Origin: an uncultured Treponema sp.
GTDB taxonomy: Bacteria; Spirochaetota; Spirochaetia; Treponematales; Treponemataceae
Direction of reading: 5' to 3'
Length of the DNA: 64,000 nt
Assembly: GCA_947178095.1 (NCBI GenBank)
Contig: CAMWWZ010000002.1
Location: 17,966 to 81,965 of the forward strand
In this document: in pieces, positions 32,077 to 42,340 of the stretch
Layout: each line of letters begins with the position of its first letter
Position numbering within the stretch: the stretch's first letter is position 1
Translations under genes and position numbers: made by a program
The notes under the pieces: generated by a model
Databases searched by the model: none
What the model was told of the DNA's origin: nothing
What the model saw: the letters and a program-made list of their open reading frames with translations, nothing else

Positions 32077-32190
32077 ATGAAAGTACGAACCAGCGTAAAG
32101 CCTATCTGCGACAAGTGCAAGGTCATTAAGCGCAACGGCATTGTCCGCATCATTTGCGTGAATCCAAAGCACAAGCAGAAGCAAGGTTAA
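32077..32190 (+). CDS. rpmJ: 50S ribosomal protein L36
   Basis: [37 protein letters not shown]. Confidence 0.98.
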   Translation: MKVRTSVKPICDKCKVIKRNGIVRIICVNPKHKQKQG

Positions 32191-32203
32191 TAAGGAGTAA
32201 TAG

Positions 32204-32572
32204 ATGGCTCGAATTGCGGGAGTTGACATCCCTAACAAACATGTTAATATCGCTTTGACGTATATTTACGGAATAGGACGTTCTTCGGCGATGAAAATTT
32301 GCAAGGAAGCGAATGTTAATCCGGACACTCCGATTAATGATTTGCCTTCCGAAGAGCTCAACCGCCTTCGCGAAATCATCGACAAAGAATACAAGGTGGA
32401 AGGTCGTCTCCGTTCGGAAATCGGCTTGAACATCAAGCGTCTTATCGACATCGGCAGTTACCGAGGCCTGCGCCACCGCAAAGGACTTCCAGTTCGCGGT
32501 CAGCGTACTCGCACGAATTCCAGAACTCGCAAAGGCAAGAAGAAGACCGTTGCGAACAAGAAGAAAGCATAA
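32204..32572 (+). CDS. rpsM: 30S ribosomal protein S13
   Basis: [26 protein letters not shown]. Confidence 0.98.
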   Translation: MARIAGVDIPNKHVNIALTYIYGIGRSSAMKICKEANVNPDTPINDLPSEELNRLREIIDKEYKVEGRLRSEIGLNIKRLIDIGSYRGLRHRKGLPVRGQRTRTNSRTRKGKKKTVANKKKA

Positions 32573-32588
32573 GGCGGAGGTAATCTAA

Positions 32589-32975
32589 GTGGCTACGGTA
32601 AAGAAAACGAAAAAAAAGGAAAAGAAGAGCGTATACGAAGGAAACGTGTACATTCAGGCTTCTTTCAACAATACTATTGTTACTGTTACGGATTTGAACG
32701 GCAATGCGCTTTCTTGGGCTTCGAGCGGCGGCTTGGGCTTTAGAGGCGCGAAAAAATCGACTCCTTTCGCGGCGCAGACAGTCGCGGAAAGCGCGGTTCA
32801 AAAAGCCGTTTCCTATGGCTTGCGCGAAGTTCACGTTTTTGTGAAAGGCCCTGGAATGGGACGCGAAAACGCTGTTCGCGCGATCGGCAACGCAGGACTT
32901 AAAGTCAAGTCGATTTCCGACGTAACTCCGATTCCGCACAACGGATGTCGCCCGCGCAAAACGCGCCGTATGTAA
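32589..32975 (+). CDS. rpsK: 30S ribosomal protein S11
   Basis: [28 protein letters not shown]. Confidence 0.98.
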   Translation: MATVKKTKKKEKKSVYEGNVYIQASFNNTIVTVTDLNGNALSWASSGGLGFRGAKKSTPFAAQTVAESAVQKAVSYGLREVHVFVKGPGMGRENAVRAIGNAGLKVKSISDVTPIPHNGCRPRKTRRM

Positions 32976-32988
32976 CAAGGAGATATAA

Positions 32989-33582
32989 ATGGCAAAAACA
33001 CAAGAGCCTTTGTTAAAAAGATGTCGCGCCTTGGGCATAAACCCGCTTGTAATGGGATATGGCAAGGTGAGCAAGCGAACGAAAAAGGAAACTCGCAAAA
33101 AACGTTCCGAATATTCTCTGCAATTGATGGAAAAGCAAAAGCTCCGCTTCATCTATGGAGTGCTTGAGCGTCAATTCAGGCTTTATTACGAAAAGGCGGC
33201 GCGAAAATCCGGCGTTACCGGCGAAGTCCTTTTGCAGATGTTGGAATTGCGGTTGGACAATGTTGTGTTCCGCTTGGGATTGGCGAAAACCCGCGACGAA
33301 GCCAAGCAGTTGGTGAGCCACGGACACGTCACTGTGAACGGGAAGAAAGTGAGCATTTCGTCTTATGAAGTCAAAGTGGGCGATGTGGTTGCTTTCTGTG
33401 AAAAGAGCAAGACTTCTTCTTCCATAAAGAAATTGGTGGCAAGAATTGAGGAGCGCAAAGTTCCGGTTTGGCTCGAGTGCGACAAGGACAATTTTTCGGG
33501 TAAGGTTATCGCGTTGCCTGCAAGAAGCGACATCGACTTCGATGTTAAAGAGCAGCTCGTGGTTGAATACTATTCTAAATAA
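32989..33582 (+). CDS. rpsD: 30S ribosomal protein S4
   Basis: LRLDNVVFRLGLAKTRDEAKQLVSHGHVTVNGKKV. Confidence 0.97.
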   Translation: MAKTQEPLLKRCRALGINPLVMGYGKVSKRTKKETRKKRSEYSLQLMEKQKLRFIYGVLERQFRLYYEKAARKSGVTGEVLLQMLELRLDNVVFRLGLAKTRDEAKQLVSHGHVTVNGKKVSISSYEVKVGDVVAFCEKSKTSSSIKKLVARIEERKVPVWLECDKDNFSGKVIALPARSDIDFDVKEQLVVEYYSK

Positions 33583-33595
33583 TTAAGGAGTTCAA

Positions 33596-34654
33596 ATGGC
33601 TCGTAAAAATTTGCTTAAGGGCTTTCAGCGACCCAAAAGTATAACATTTGAGCATCTGGATACGGAGAGTACTGACCACGGAGAATTCTCGGCCGCTCCT
33701 TTTGAGCCGGGATTCGGCACGACGGTGGGAAACACATTGCGCCGCGTGCTGCTTTCTTCGATTCAGGGCTACGCCGTAACGTCCGTTCGCATTACTTCTT
33801 ATGATGCAAATGATGTGCCACATGTGATTTCCAGTGAGTTTGAGGCGATACCGAATGTATCCGAAGACACATTGGAAATTCTGAATACTCTGAAAATGCT
33901 GCGGCTGAAACTTGAGGGCGACCTTGAGCAGGATACCATTTTCTATGAATTCAGGGGTCCTGGAAAGGTTACCAGCAATGATCTCGCGAAAGCGGGACAG
34001 CTTGAAGTGATGTCTCGAAACGTGCTTTTGTTCACGATGATGGAAGGCGCGAAGCTTGATGTCGAAATTCAAGTGGATTTGGGACGCGGCTATGTTCCTG
34101 CGGAAACGAACGGCAATTATATCGAAGTTGTCGGCACGATTCCAATGGACGCGATTTTCAGTCCTGTAAAAAAGGTGAAGTATTCCATCGAGCCATACCG
34201 CGTTGGTCAAAGAAATGACTACGACAAACTATTTTTGGAAATTTGGACGGACGGCTCGATTACGCCGGCGGACGCTTTGGCCGAGGCCGCGAAAATCGCC
34301 AAAGAGCATTTCAGCGTGTTCATCAACTTTGATGACAGCGGCTCTTCTATGGACGATGATTTCAACGAGGACAACGAGCAAGTTCGCGCCTTGTTGAACA
34401 CTCCGGTCGAAGAATTGGAATTGTCCGTGCGTTCTTCAAACTGTTTGAAAAACGCGAACATCCGCACAATCGGAGAATTGACAAGAAAAACGGAAGACGA
34501 CATTGCCAAGACTCGGAATTTTGGCAAAAAGAGCCTTACGGAAATCAAGGAAAAGCTCCATGAGTGGAACCTTTCTTTGGGTATGACGGACTACAGTTAT
34601 CTTAGGGATACTGTTAATTTAACAAAGAAAAAGGAAGAATCAGATGAATCATAA
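33596..34654 (+). CDS. rpoA: DNA-directed RNA polymerase subunit alpha
   Basis: [22 protein letters not shown]; alpha-[23 protein letters not shown]. Confidence 0.98.
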   Translation: MARKNLLKGFQRPKSITFEHLDTESTDHGEFSAAPFEPGFGTTVGNTLRRVLLSSIQGYAVTSVRITSYDANDVPHVISSEFEAIPNVSEDTLEILNTLKMLRLKLEGDLEQDTIFYEFRGPGKVTSNDLAKAGQLEVMSRNVLLFTMMEGAKLDVEIQVDLGRGYVPAETNGNYIEVVGTIPMDAIFSPVKKVKYSIEPYRVGQRNDYDKLFLEIWTDGSITPADALAEAAKIAKEHFSVFINFDDSGSSMDDDFNEDNEQVRALLNTPVEELELSVRSSNCLKNANIRTIGELTRKTEDDIAKTRNFGKKSLTEIKEKLHEWNLSLGMTDYSYLRDTVNLTKKKEESDES

Positions 34655-35072
34655 GTCGGGTTTTAACGCGCTTTCACGCACTCATTCGCATAGACGGGCG
34701 ATGTTGCGCAATATGGTAACATCTCTTTTTAGGTTTGAACGCATTACGACTACCAAAGCGAAGGCAAAGGCGGCACGAAGCAAGGCCGAAAAGCTTATCA
34801 CTCGCGCCAAAGTGGACAGCGTTCATAATCGCCGCCAAGTTGCGAGATACATCTCGGATGAAAGAGTTTTGAACAAACTTTTTACCGACATCGCTCCTCG
34901 CATGAAGGATCGTCCGGGCGGATACACTCGAATTCTCAAATTGGGATTCCGCCAAGGCGATGCGGCCGATGTCGCAATACTCGAGTTGGTGGATTTCAAA
35001 CTTGAGGATAAGGAAGAAAAGAAAGCCGCCAAAAAAGAAAAGGCTGACAAAAAAGAAAACGCCAAAAAATAG
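34644..35072 (+). CDS. rplQ: 50S ribosomal protein L17
   Basis: [29 protein letters not shown]. Confidence 0.97.
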   Translation: MNHKSGFNALSRTHSHRRAMLRNMVTSLFRFERITTTKAKAKAARSKAEKLITRAKVDSVHNRRQVARYISDERVLNKLFTDIAPRMKDRPGGYTRILKLGFRQGDAADVAILELVDFKLEDKEEKKAAKKEKADKKENAKK

Positions 35073-35089
35073 GCAGATGGAGGATTGAT

Positions 35090-35302
35090 ATGTCTAAATC
35101 GCACCGCGGAGTGGGATTGCGCAAAACGCCCAATCGTGGACGTGGCACATGCCCTGTGTGCAAGACCACCGGAGTAAAGGTTATATATGATTATGAGATG
35201 GACGGGCAGAAAGTGAAGATTTGCAAATTCTGCAAAGGCCATTTTAAGAACGAAGCCCGAAAAGCTCCAAAAGCGCAGGTGGCCGCCGAAGCCAGCGCAT
35301 AA
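35090..35302 (+). CDS. Small zinc-ribbon-like protein of unknown function
   Basis: 70 aa with CPVCKTTG...CKFCKGHF; own start directly after rplQ. Confidence 0.7.
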   Translation: MSKSHRGVGLRKTPNRGRGTCPVCKTTGVKVIYDYEMDGQKVKICKFCKGHFKNEARKAPKAQVAAEASA

Positions 35303-35315
35303 TTTGGAGGATTTT

Positions 35316-36452
35316 ATGAAAAAAGTCACATTGACGGCTTTGGCACTTGCCGCCATTTTCTGCGTGTCGGGATGCTCGAAAAAGGATTCCGACAGCATAA
35401 AAATCGGAGGCGTGTTTCCGCTCACTGGCGGCGTTTCTGTTTACGGCGTGGAATGCAAAAACGGAATTGATTTGGCGATTGACGAAATCAACGCGGCTGG
35501 CGGAGTGGACGGAAAGCAAATCGTCCTCATCAGCGAAGATGACGAAGGCAATCCCGACAAAAGCGTGAACGCATTTCAAAAGCTTACCACCAAAGACGGC
35601 GTGAAAATGATTATCGGCTCGCTCACTTCGGGTTGCACCAAGGCTATGACGCAGCGCGCGCAGGCTATGAAAGTCTTGCAGATTGCGCCTGCCGCCACTG
35701 CTACGGACATCACCGATGCTGGCAACTATATTTTCCGCGCGTGTTTTATCGATCCTTTCCAGGGAACTGTGGGAGGAAAATTTTCGATAGAAACTTTGGG
35801 TGCGAAAAAGGCCGCGATTCTCTACGACATCGGCAACGACTATTCTGTGGGCTTGACGGAAAATTTCGAAAAGACATTCACAAGTATGGGCGGAGCGATT
35901 GTCGCGAAAGAATCTTATGCCACGAACGACAAGGATTTCAACGCGCAGCTCACGAAAATAAAGAATGCCGCTCCGGACGTGCTTTATTTGCCTGACTATT
36001 ACGGCACTGTCGCGCTCATTGCAAAACAGGCTCGCGCGCAAGGAATTATGATTCCGCTTGTAGGCGCGGACGGATGGGATGGACTTGTCGCGAATGCGGG
36101 TGATGAGGTTTTGAATGGATATTATTCGAACCACTACGCCGCCGACTCGGACAGTCCTGCCGTGCAAAGATTCGTTAAGGCTTTCCGCGACAGATATCGA
36201 AAAGACCCGAATTCGTTCGCGGCTTTGGGATACGATTCTGTCTATTTGCTTCGCGATTCAATTTTGAAAGCGGGAACGGACGAAGTGTCTGCGGTGCGCG
36301 ACGCGCTCGAAAAGATTGACGGCGACTATGTTACTGGAAGGCTTCGCTTCGATGAAAAACGCAATCCAATCAAGGCGGCGGTAATGCTGCAAATGATTCG
36401 CGATGCGGACGACAGTTTGAATGTGACATATAAGACCACCGTAAATCCGTAA
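35316..36452 (+). CDS. livJ: Branched-chain amino-acid ABC transporter substrate-binding lipoprotein
   Basis: Lipobox FCVSGC; IKIGGVFPLTGGVSVYG periplasmic ligand-binding fold. Confidence 0.88.
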   Translation: MKKVTLTALALAAIFCVSGCSKKDSDSIKIGGVFPLTGGVSVYGVECKNGIDLAIDEINAAGGVDGKQIVLISEDDEGNPDKSVNAFQKLTTKDGVKMIIGSLTSGCTKAMTQRAQAMKVLQIAPAATATDITDAGNYIFRACFIDPFQGTVGGKFSIETLGAKKAAILYDIGNDYSVGLTENFEKTFTSMGGAIVAKESYATNDKDFNAQLTKIKNAAPDVLYLPDYYGTVALIAKQARAQGIMIPLVGADGWDGLVANAGDEVLNGYYSNHYAADSDSPAVQRFVKAFRDRYRKDPNSFAALGYDSVYLLRDSILKAGTDEVSAVRDALEKIDGDYVTGRLRFDEKRNPIKAAVMLQMIRDADDSLNVTYKTTVNP

Positions 36453-36481
36453 TTTGGCAAAACAGATTGTCAATGAGAAAT

Positions 36482-36519
36482 GGCGCGGTGAAGCAAATGG
36501 CTTTGTCGCGCCTTTTTTT
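36482..36519 (+). terminator. Terminator-like hairpin after substrate-binding protein gene
   Basis: GGCGCG...AAGC aaatg GCTT...CGCGCC TTTTTTT. Confidence 0.65.
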
Positions 36520-36609
36520 GTGGCGGAAATTTTGTGCGGATTGCGCATGGTTGTCGCCTGTTTAACGCTTTTTTACATTGGCTTTATTTCTTTTATTTGA
36601 GGGGGAAAT

Positions 36610-37509
36610 GTGAACGCAACCTCTTTGTTTTTTCAGCAATTCATAAACGGATTCTCTTTGGGCAGCATTTACGCTTTGATCGCGCTCGGCTACACGATGG
36701 TTTACGGAATCGTTACTTTGATAAATTTTGCGCACGGCGACATTATGATGATTGGCGCGTATGCCGGCTATTTCGTGCTTTGCGCTTTTGGCGCGAGCGT
36801 TCCGAGTTTTGCGCTGGCGTTTTTCGCGGCAATGCTTTTTTGCGGACTTTTGGGAATATTCATCGAACGCATGGCGTATCGTCCGCTTCGGAATGCGCCA
36901 AGACTTAATTCGCTGATTACTGCGATTGCCGTGGAATTGATTTTGCAGAATTTGATGCGCGTGCTTCCGTTCGCAGGACCTGATCCGCGCCAGTTCATCA
37001 CGCCGAATATGGGCGTAATTCAGTTCGGGCAATTTTCGATTGCGGGAATAAAATTTTTCGTCATTGTCGTGAGCATCGTTTTGATGGTGGCACTTCATAT
37101 TTTGGTGAATCACACGAAAACGGGAAAAGCGATGCGTTCAGTGAGTTTTGATCCCGTGGCTTCAAGTTTGATGGGAATCAACGTGAATCGCACGATCGCC
37201 GTGACTTTCGCGATTGGCTCGGTGCTTGCGGGCGCGGGCGGCGTTTTGTATGCGAGCGCGTATCCGCAGATTGATCCGATGATGGGCTACATGCCGGGAC
37301 TTAAGGCGTTCGTCGCGGCGGTGCTCGGCGGAATCGGCTCGATTCCCGGCGCGATGATTGGCGGAATAATTTTGGGCATTGCGGAAACAATGACGAAGGG
37401 CTACGGTCCGAGCCAATATGCGGACGCGATTTCGTTCGGCATTTTGATTTTGATTTTGCTTGTGCGCCCGACGGGACTTTTGGGAAAAAAGCGGGTCATA
37501 AAAGTTTGA
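36610..37509 (+). CDS. livH: Branched-chain amino-acid ABC transporter permease
   Basis: NGFSLGSIYALIALGYTMVYGIVTLINFAHGDI. Confidence 0.92.
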   Translation: MNATSLFFQQFINGFSLGSIYALIALGYTMVYGIVTLINFAHGDIMMIGAYAGYFVLCAFGASVPSFALAFFAAMLFCGLLGIFIERMAYRPLRNAPRLNSLITAIAVELILQNLMRVLPFAGPDPRQFITPNMGVIQFGQFSIAGIKFFVIVVSIVLMVALHILVNHTKTGKAMRSVSFDPVASSLMGINVNRTIAVTFAIGSVLAGAGGVLYASAYPQIDPMMGYMPGLKAFVAAVLGGIGSIPGAMIGGIILGIAETMTKGYGPSQYADAISFGILILILLVRPTGLLGKKRVIKV

Positions 37510-37524
37510 CATTGGGGATTTTAT

Positions 37525-38511
37525 ATGAAGAAGAATTTTAGAAACACGCTGATTCTTTTTTCGTTCGGGATTTTGGTAGTGGCAATTCCGACCGCCTTGA
37601 TTGCGCTTGGCGTTCTCAATGCGTACACGGCGCAGATTTTTACGCTCGCGGGAATCAACGCGATAATGGCTTTGAGCGTGAATATAATTTGCGGAATCAC
37701 GGGGCAGCTTTCTTTGGGGCAGGCGGGCTTTATGGCAATCGGCGGCTACGCTACGATTTTGCTTTGCCAGAACGCGCATCTTCCGCTCGCGCTCGCGATA
37801 ATTTTTGCCGCAATAATCACGGCGTTCTTTGGATTTTTGATTGGATTTCCAACGCTCAGGCTTGAAGGCGACTACCTTGCGATCGTTACGCTTGCGTTCG
37901 GCGAAATAATTCGCGTGGTGCTCGTAAATCTCAAGCAATGGACTGGCGGCCCGAACGGAATCCAATTCAATACGATTATGGTTTTCAATTCGGCGGTGGC
38001 GTTCGCGGCGATAACTGGAACGCTTGTTTTGCTCGTCGCGCTTGTTCAGAATTTCATTCGTTCGAGTTACGGCCGCGCGATTCTTGCCGTGCGCGAGGAC
38101 GAAATCGCCGCAGGCTCTAGCGGAATCAGCGTTTTTCGCTACAAAATGGCGGGCTTTGTGATCGCGTCGTTCGTGGCGGGAGTGGGCGGCGCACTTTACG
38201 TTTGCCTGATTGGATTTATCAAGCCGGATCAGGCGGGCTTTACGAAAAGCATCGACTATTTGATTTTCGTCGTTCTTGGCGGAATGGGTTCAACGACGGG
38301 AAGCGTGCTCGCGTCTTATGTGCTCACTTATTTGCAGGAATTCCTGCGCTTCTTGCAAAATTACAGGCTGCTTTTTTATCCTGTCGTTCTCATCGTCGTG
38401 ATGATTTTCCGTCCGCAGGGATTGCTCGGAACGAAGGAAGTTTCGTTTGTGCGCGCGTGGGAAAAAGCCGTCGCGTTCGTAAGGAAAAAGGAAAAAGCGC
38501 GAGCGAAATAA
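37525..38511 (+). CDS. livM: Branched-chain amino-acid ABC transporter permease
   Basis: NIICGITGQLSLGQAGFMAIGGYA; FPTLRLEGDYLAIVTLAFGEI. Confidence 0.92.
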   Translation: MKKNFRNTLILFSFGILVVAIPTALIALGVLNAYTAQIFTLAGINAIMALSVNIICGITGQLSLGQAGFMAIGGYATILLCQNAHLPLALAIIFAAIITAFFGFLIGFPTLRLEGDYLAIVTLAFGEIIRVVLVNLKQWTGGPNGIQFNTIMVFNSAVAFAAITGTLVLLVALVQNFIRSSYGRAILAVREDEIAAGSSGISVFRYKMAGFVIASFVAGVGGALYVCLIGFIKPDQAGFTKSIDYLIFVVLGGMGSTTGSVLASYVLTYLQEFLRFLQNYRLLFYPVVLIVVMIFRPQGLLGTKEVSFVRAWEKAVAFVRKKEKARAK

Positions 38512-38551
38512 AAACGCGCTTTTTGTGCGGACTAAGGTAGCTTCGAGTTTT

Positions 38552-38653
38552 TGCGATTTTCGGAAGCGAAGCGAACGAAAATGCGAGCCTTGATAGCAAA
38601 TCTTTTATTTGCGGCGCAAGCCAAAAACTCGGTAAGCAGGCGAAGCCTGCGAT
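38552..38653. repeat. Nested-hairpin intergenic element
   Basis: CGAGTTTTTG...CAAAAACTCG-type outer stem with inner hairpins, then GTAAGCAGGCGAAGCCTGCGAT. Confidence 0.6.
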
Positions 38654-38672
38654 GCAATTTGGAGAAAAAATT

Positions 38673-39455
38673 ATGCAGAGTGAAATGGTGCTTCAAGCCA
38701 ACAATGTTTCGATAACGTTCGGCGGACTTCGCGCGGTGAACGAATTCAACTGCGAACTTTTCGCCGGCGAACTTGTCGGGCTTATCGGACCGAACGGCGC
38801 GGGAAAAACGACCGTGTTCAATATGTTGAGCGGCGTTTATTCACCCACGGAAGGTCAAATAAATTTTTGGGACAAAAGCGGCAAAGTGCGCGTGATAAAC
38901 AAAATGAATCCCGCAGGCCACTGCCGAATCGGTATCGCGCGAACTTTCCAAAACATCCGACTTTTCGGAACGCTTTCCGTGGCGGACAATGTGAAAGTCG
39001 CGCTCCACAATTCGCGCCACGCAAATCCTTTGGACGTGATTTTGCGTCTGCCGAAATTCAGGCAGGACGAAAAATGGATGCAGGAAAAGTCCGAGCAACT
39101 TCTTTCGATTTTCAAAATCGATTCGAAAAAAGACGAGCTTGCGAAAAACTTGCCTTACGGCGAACAGCGAAAATTGGAAATTGCGCGCGCGCTTGCTTCT
39201 TCCCCGAAACTTCTTTTGCTTGACGAGCCTGCGGCGGGAATGAACGGACAGGAAACCGAAGATTTGATGAATTTGATTGCGTTCATCAGAAAAGAATTCA
39301 ATGTGACGATTTTGCTCATCGAGCACGACATGCGCCTTGTGATGGGAATTTGCGAGCGAATCATGGTTTTGGATTACGGAAGGAAAATCGCGCAGGGCAC
39401 GCCCGATGAAATCAGGCAGAATCCGCAGGTGATAAAAGCGTATTTGGGAAATTGA
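38673..39455 (+). CDS. livG: Branched-chain amino-acid ABC transporter ATP-binding protein
   Basis: [20 protein letters not shown]-terminal LivG extension. Confidence 0.93.
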   Translation: MQSEMVLQANNVSITFGGLRAVNEFNCELFAGELVGLIGPNGAGKTTVFNMLSGVYSPTEGQINFWDKSGKVRVINKMNPAGHCRIGIARTFQNIRLFGTLSVADNVKVALHNSRHANPLDVILRLPKFRQDEKWMQEKSEQLLSIFKIDSKKDELAKNLPYGEQRKLEIARALASSPKLLLLDEPAAGMNGQETEDLMNLIAFIRKEFNVTILLIEHDMRLVMGICERIMVLDYGRKIAQGTPDEIRQNPQVIKAYLGN

Positions 39456-39486
39456 CGTTTGGAAAATAAGGAGCGAGAAAAAAAAT

Positions 39487-40191
39487 ATGTTGCAAGTTGA
39501 AAATTTGGAAGTTTCTTACGGCGCAATCAACGCGCTTCGCAATGTCAGTTTTCATGTGGAACAAGGCGAAATAATTTCTCTGATTGGCTCGAACGGCGCG
39601 GGCAAGACGACAACTCTTCACGCCATTTCGAACATCATAAAAAAACGCGCTGGAGAAATCCTTTTTGAAGGCGAGGACATCACGCATCTTGCGCCCGACA
39701 TGATTGTCCGAAAAAAATTGATTCAAGTGCCTGAAGGCCGGCGCATTTTTTTGAATCTTTCTGTCCGCGACAATTTGGAAATGGGCGCATTCACTCGAAC
39801 CGACAAGGACGGAATAAAGCGCGACATGCAAAAAGTTTTCGAACTTTTTCCGCGCCTCAAAGAACGCGTGAGCCAGATTTCTGGAACGCTTTCCGGCGGC
39901 GAACTGCAAATGCTCGCGATGGGACGCGCGCTCATGTCAAATCCAAAGCTGCTTTTGCTCGACGAGCCGAGCATGGGACTTGCGCCGATTCTCGTGGATG
40001 AAATTTTTGAAATCGTGCAAAAAATCAACAAAACTGGAACTACGGTTTTGCTCGTGGAACAAAACGCGTTCAAGGCGCTTTCGATTTCGAACCGCGCGTA
40101 TGTTTTGGAAACTGGAAAAATTTCCAAGGAAGGGCTTGCTTCGGATTTGGCGAACGACCCGGCGGTAAAAGAAGCGTATTTGGGCGGATGA
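39487..40191 (+). CDS. livF: Branched-chain amino-acid ABC transporter ATP-binding protein
   Basis: [52 protein letters not shown]. Confidence 0.93.
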   Translation: MLQVENLEVSYGAINALRNVSFHVEQGEIISLIGSNGAGKTTTLHAISNIIKKRAGEILFEGEDITHLAPDMIVRKKLIQVPEGRRIFLNLSVRDNLEMGAFTRTDKDGIKRDMQKVFELFPRLKERVSQISGTLSGGELQMLAMGRALMSNPKLLLLDEPSMGLAPILVDEIFEIVQKINKTGTTVLLVEQNAFKALSISNRAYVLETGKISKEGLASDLANDPAVKEAYLGG

Positions 40192-40263
40192 TTTCGCAAG
40201 GCTTGGCTTTCACAAAACTCGCGAAGTCAAACATTTGTAAGGGCTTCAGAAAACAAGGAAAAA

Positions 40264-40938
40264 ATGCGAAAAATTATTCAGTTGAAATTCATTATTAGCA
40301 TATTTTTTTTGTGCTTTTCTTTGATGAGTCTGAAAGGAAAGCCGCTGATGAAAAAAATTGTCTTTGAGCCGCAGGCGTGGAACGAACTGGGATTTAGCTG
40401 GAATGAGTATGTATGGAGCGAATTCGAAAATCCGTGCAGCCCGAACATAGACATGCTCAAGATGAATACGGTTTCAATAAACATTCCCGAAAAAATCCGC
40501 GCAAGCAAAAAAGGCGTCGCGAAAATTCCTGTTCCGGTTTGCGTGTCTTTTTATCTTACAGAATATCGATATTATAAATACATTAATCCGAAATACGAAA
40601 AAATGATTCACGTAAAATCTTTGGACGAAACGGAATCCGTGTTTTTGCATTGTCCGATAGAGCGCATCGTAAAATATAATGGCGAGCAGCCTCAGGAAGT
40701 TTTGGCTCCCGATCCTTTGCGGGAGGAATACGAAAAAAAGCGGTTCGAAATGATTCAAAAATGCAAAGACTTGCCGGATGAAAGGCTTGATGAAGGTTAT
40801 GTGTACGGAGTGAACTTGACATTTAATCTCAGCGATTATATGGACGAGCCTTTGCAATGCGGAAGGTATGAAATTTATTTTACATACTGCGGCCTTGAAA
40901 GCGAGCGCAGGATTGTGGAAATAACGTATAAGAAATAG
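40264..40938 (+). CDS. Hypothetical secreted protein
   Basis: ORF with N-terminal hydrophobic signal and SD-like aagga. Confidence 0.55.
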   Translation: MRKIIQLKFIISIFFLCFSLMSLKGKPLMKKIVFEPQAWNELGFSWNEYVWSEFENPCSPNIDMLKMNTVSINIPEKIRASKKGVAKIPVPVCVSFYLTEYRYYKYINPKYEKMIHVKSLDETESVFLHCPIERIVKYNGEQPQEVLAPDPLREEYEKKRFEMIQKCKDLPDERLDEGYVYGVNLTFNLSDYMDEPLQCGRYEIYFTYCGLESERRIVEITYKK

Positions 40939-40950
40939 ATGAGATTTGGC

Positions 40951-40979
40951 TTGCACAGCGCAAAAAAATTTTGTATGCT
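40951..40979 (+). promoter_or_regulatory. Promoter TTGCAC-17-TATGCT; ATG 40986 is 7 nt after the -10
   Basis: Hexamers and spacing read directly. Confidence 0.55.
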
Positions 40980-40985
40980 GAAAAT

Positions 40986-41444
40986 ATGTCTTTCAATTAT
41001 TTAAAAAATATTTTCGAACTTTTGTTGCAAAATCGCGGCGCATCGATTTTGTTGTGCGCATTATTTTTGCTTGCTGCGGCATTCGCATTTTTTTTGGGAA
41101 GAATTTTTTCGCGTGTTGAATTTGAATCAAAGCTGAAAAAAAGAATTTCTTCGGAACGCGCGGACGCAATAAAACGCTCGCGCTCGGTTTTGGGTGGGCT
41201 TGCTGGCGAACAAATCGCGCCGTTTTTGCCGGGCTTTCCGTGCAATCCTGCCGATGCGCGATTCCTCGGAAAGCCTGTGGATTTCGTGGCGTTTTGCGGC
41301 GTGGCGCAAGAAGATAAAATCCATGAAATTCTTTTCGTGGAAGTAAAAAGCGGCGACGCCACACTTTCCCGCCGCGAAAAGGAAATCCGAGAATGCGTGG
41401 AAAACGGGCGCGTCCGATTCGAAGTCTATAACATTCCGGAATAG
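40986..41444 (+). CDS. Holliday-junction-resolvase-related endonuclease-like protein (membrane anchored)
   Basis: N-terminal TM; GEQIAPFLPGFPCNPADARFLGKPVDFVAF...ILFVEVKSG. Confidence 0.7.
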   Translation: MSFNYLKNIFELLLQNRGASILLCALFLLAAAFAFFLGRIFSRVEFESKLKKRISSERADAIKRSRSVLGGLAGEQIAPFLPGFPCNPADARFLGKPVDFVAFCGVAQEDKIHEILFVEVKSGDATLSRREKEIRECVENGRVRFEVYNIPE

Positions 41445-41492
41445 CGCGGCGGCAGGCTGGAAGAGCTATGCGTTTTCGAAAAAGCCGTTCTT

Positions 41493-41858
41493 TCAAGTTT
41501 TGTTTTTATACGCATATCCGAAATTTATCGGCGGCGACGTTACGGAAATATAAATGAATTCTTCGTTCGAATCGTTGCGCAAGCCGTGGACATCGCCTTC
41601 GGCAAATCGCGCGACATCCCCCGCCTGAAAATCTTTTTCCTTGTCGTCCGCGAGCAAAAGAATTCCTTTGCCTTTGATGGCGTACCATATTTGCTCCGAT
41701 GCTTCGTGCGTGTGGCGCGGCTGAATGGCGGAAGGCTCAAGATGAACTTCCGTAATCGTAACGCGCTCGCTTTTCGAATTTTCGGGATTGAGGATTTGCC
41801 GCGAAATCACGCCCGGATTGGAAAGATTTTTTACATTCTCTTTTTTGATAAATTCCAT
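41493..41858 (-). CDS. Cupin-domain protein
   Basis: QPRHTHEASEQIWYAIKGKGILLLADDKEKDFQAGD. Confidence 0.85.
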   Translation of the reverse strand: MEFIKKENVKNLSNPGVISRQILNPENSKSERVTITEVHLEPSAIQPRHTHEASEQIWYAIKGKGILLLADDKEKDFQAGDVARFAEGDVHGLRNDSNEEFIYISVTSPPINFGYAYKNKT

Positions 41859-42048
41859 TGCATTTCCTGTAAAAATTTTTGCGCGATTTTAGCGCATTTA
41901 TTGGACGCGCTTGTCGAAAAGATAATATCATTTTTTGCGAATTTTTTCAATATCGCGTCATCGCAAAAAAAAATGTAAAAAAAATCCTTAAATCCTATTG
42001 ACAAAGTATGATTTATAAAATAAACTATAGTTATCCTATGGATTTAAT

Positions 42049-42284
42049 GGGAAATAATTTGGGTTTTGCGGAACAAAAATTTTCGCTTCCGCTGGTGCTA
42101 GGTCGCAGCGCGGTGCGCTGCTTACCGAGTTTTTTTGCTCGCGGTGCGAACAAAAAAAACTCGCAACTACTTTATTTAAGATTAAAATTTTCGCGAGTTT
42201 TACAAAGTAAAACTCGTAAGCAAGTCGCAAGACTTGCGATTTTCGCTTCCGCAAGGGGCTTCAAATTAATTTCAATTGTTTCCC
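42049..42284. repeat. Multi-hairpin intergenic element, no credible ORF
   Basis: GGGAAA...TTTCCC ends; hairpins near 42067-42092, 42104-42121, 42125-42163, 42191-42213, 42217-42236. Confidence 0.65.
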
Positions 42285-42303
42285 ACTAATTCTATATGAA
42301 TAA

Positions 42304-42332
42304 TTGACAAAATCATGCGGAGGTGCTACAAT
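42304..42332 (+). promoter_or_regulatory. Promoter TTGACA-17-TACAAT upstream of Rrf2 gene
   Basis: Hexamers read directly; ATG 9 nt after the -10. Confidence 0.55.
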
Positions 42333-42340
42333 GTGTTAAT

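Noticed and set aside
20076-35072. Anything unusual in the ribosomal super-operon gene order
   Set aside because: Order tuf-S10-spc-secY-L36-S13-S11-S4-rpoA-L17 is close to the standard bacterial arrangement; ordinary
42008-42289. 93-aa ORF in the cupin-Rrf2 gap
   Set aside because: Consists almost entirely of palindromic element translation
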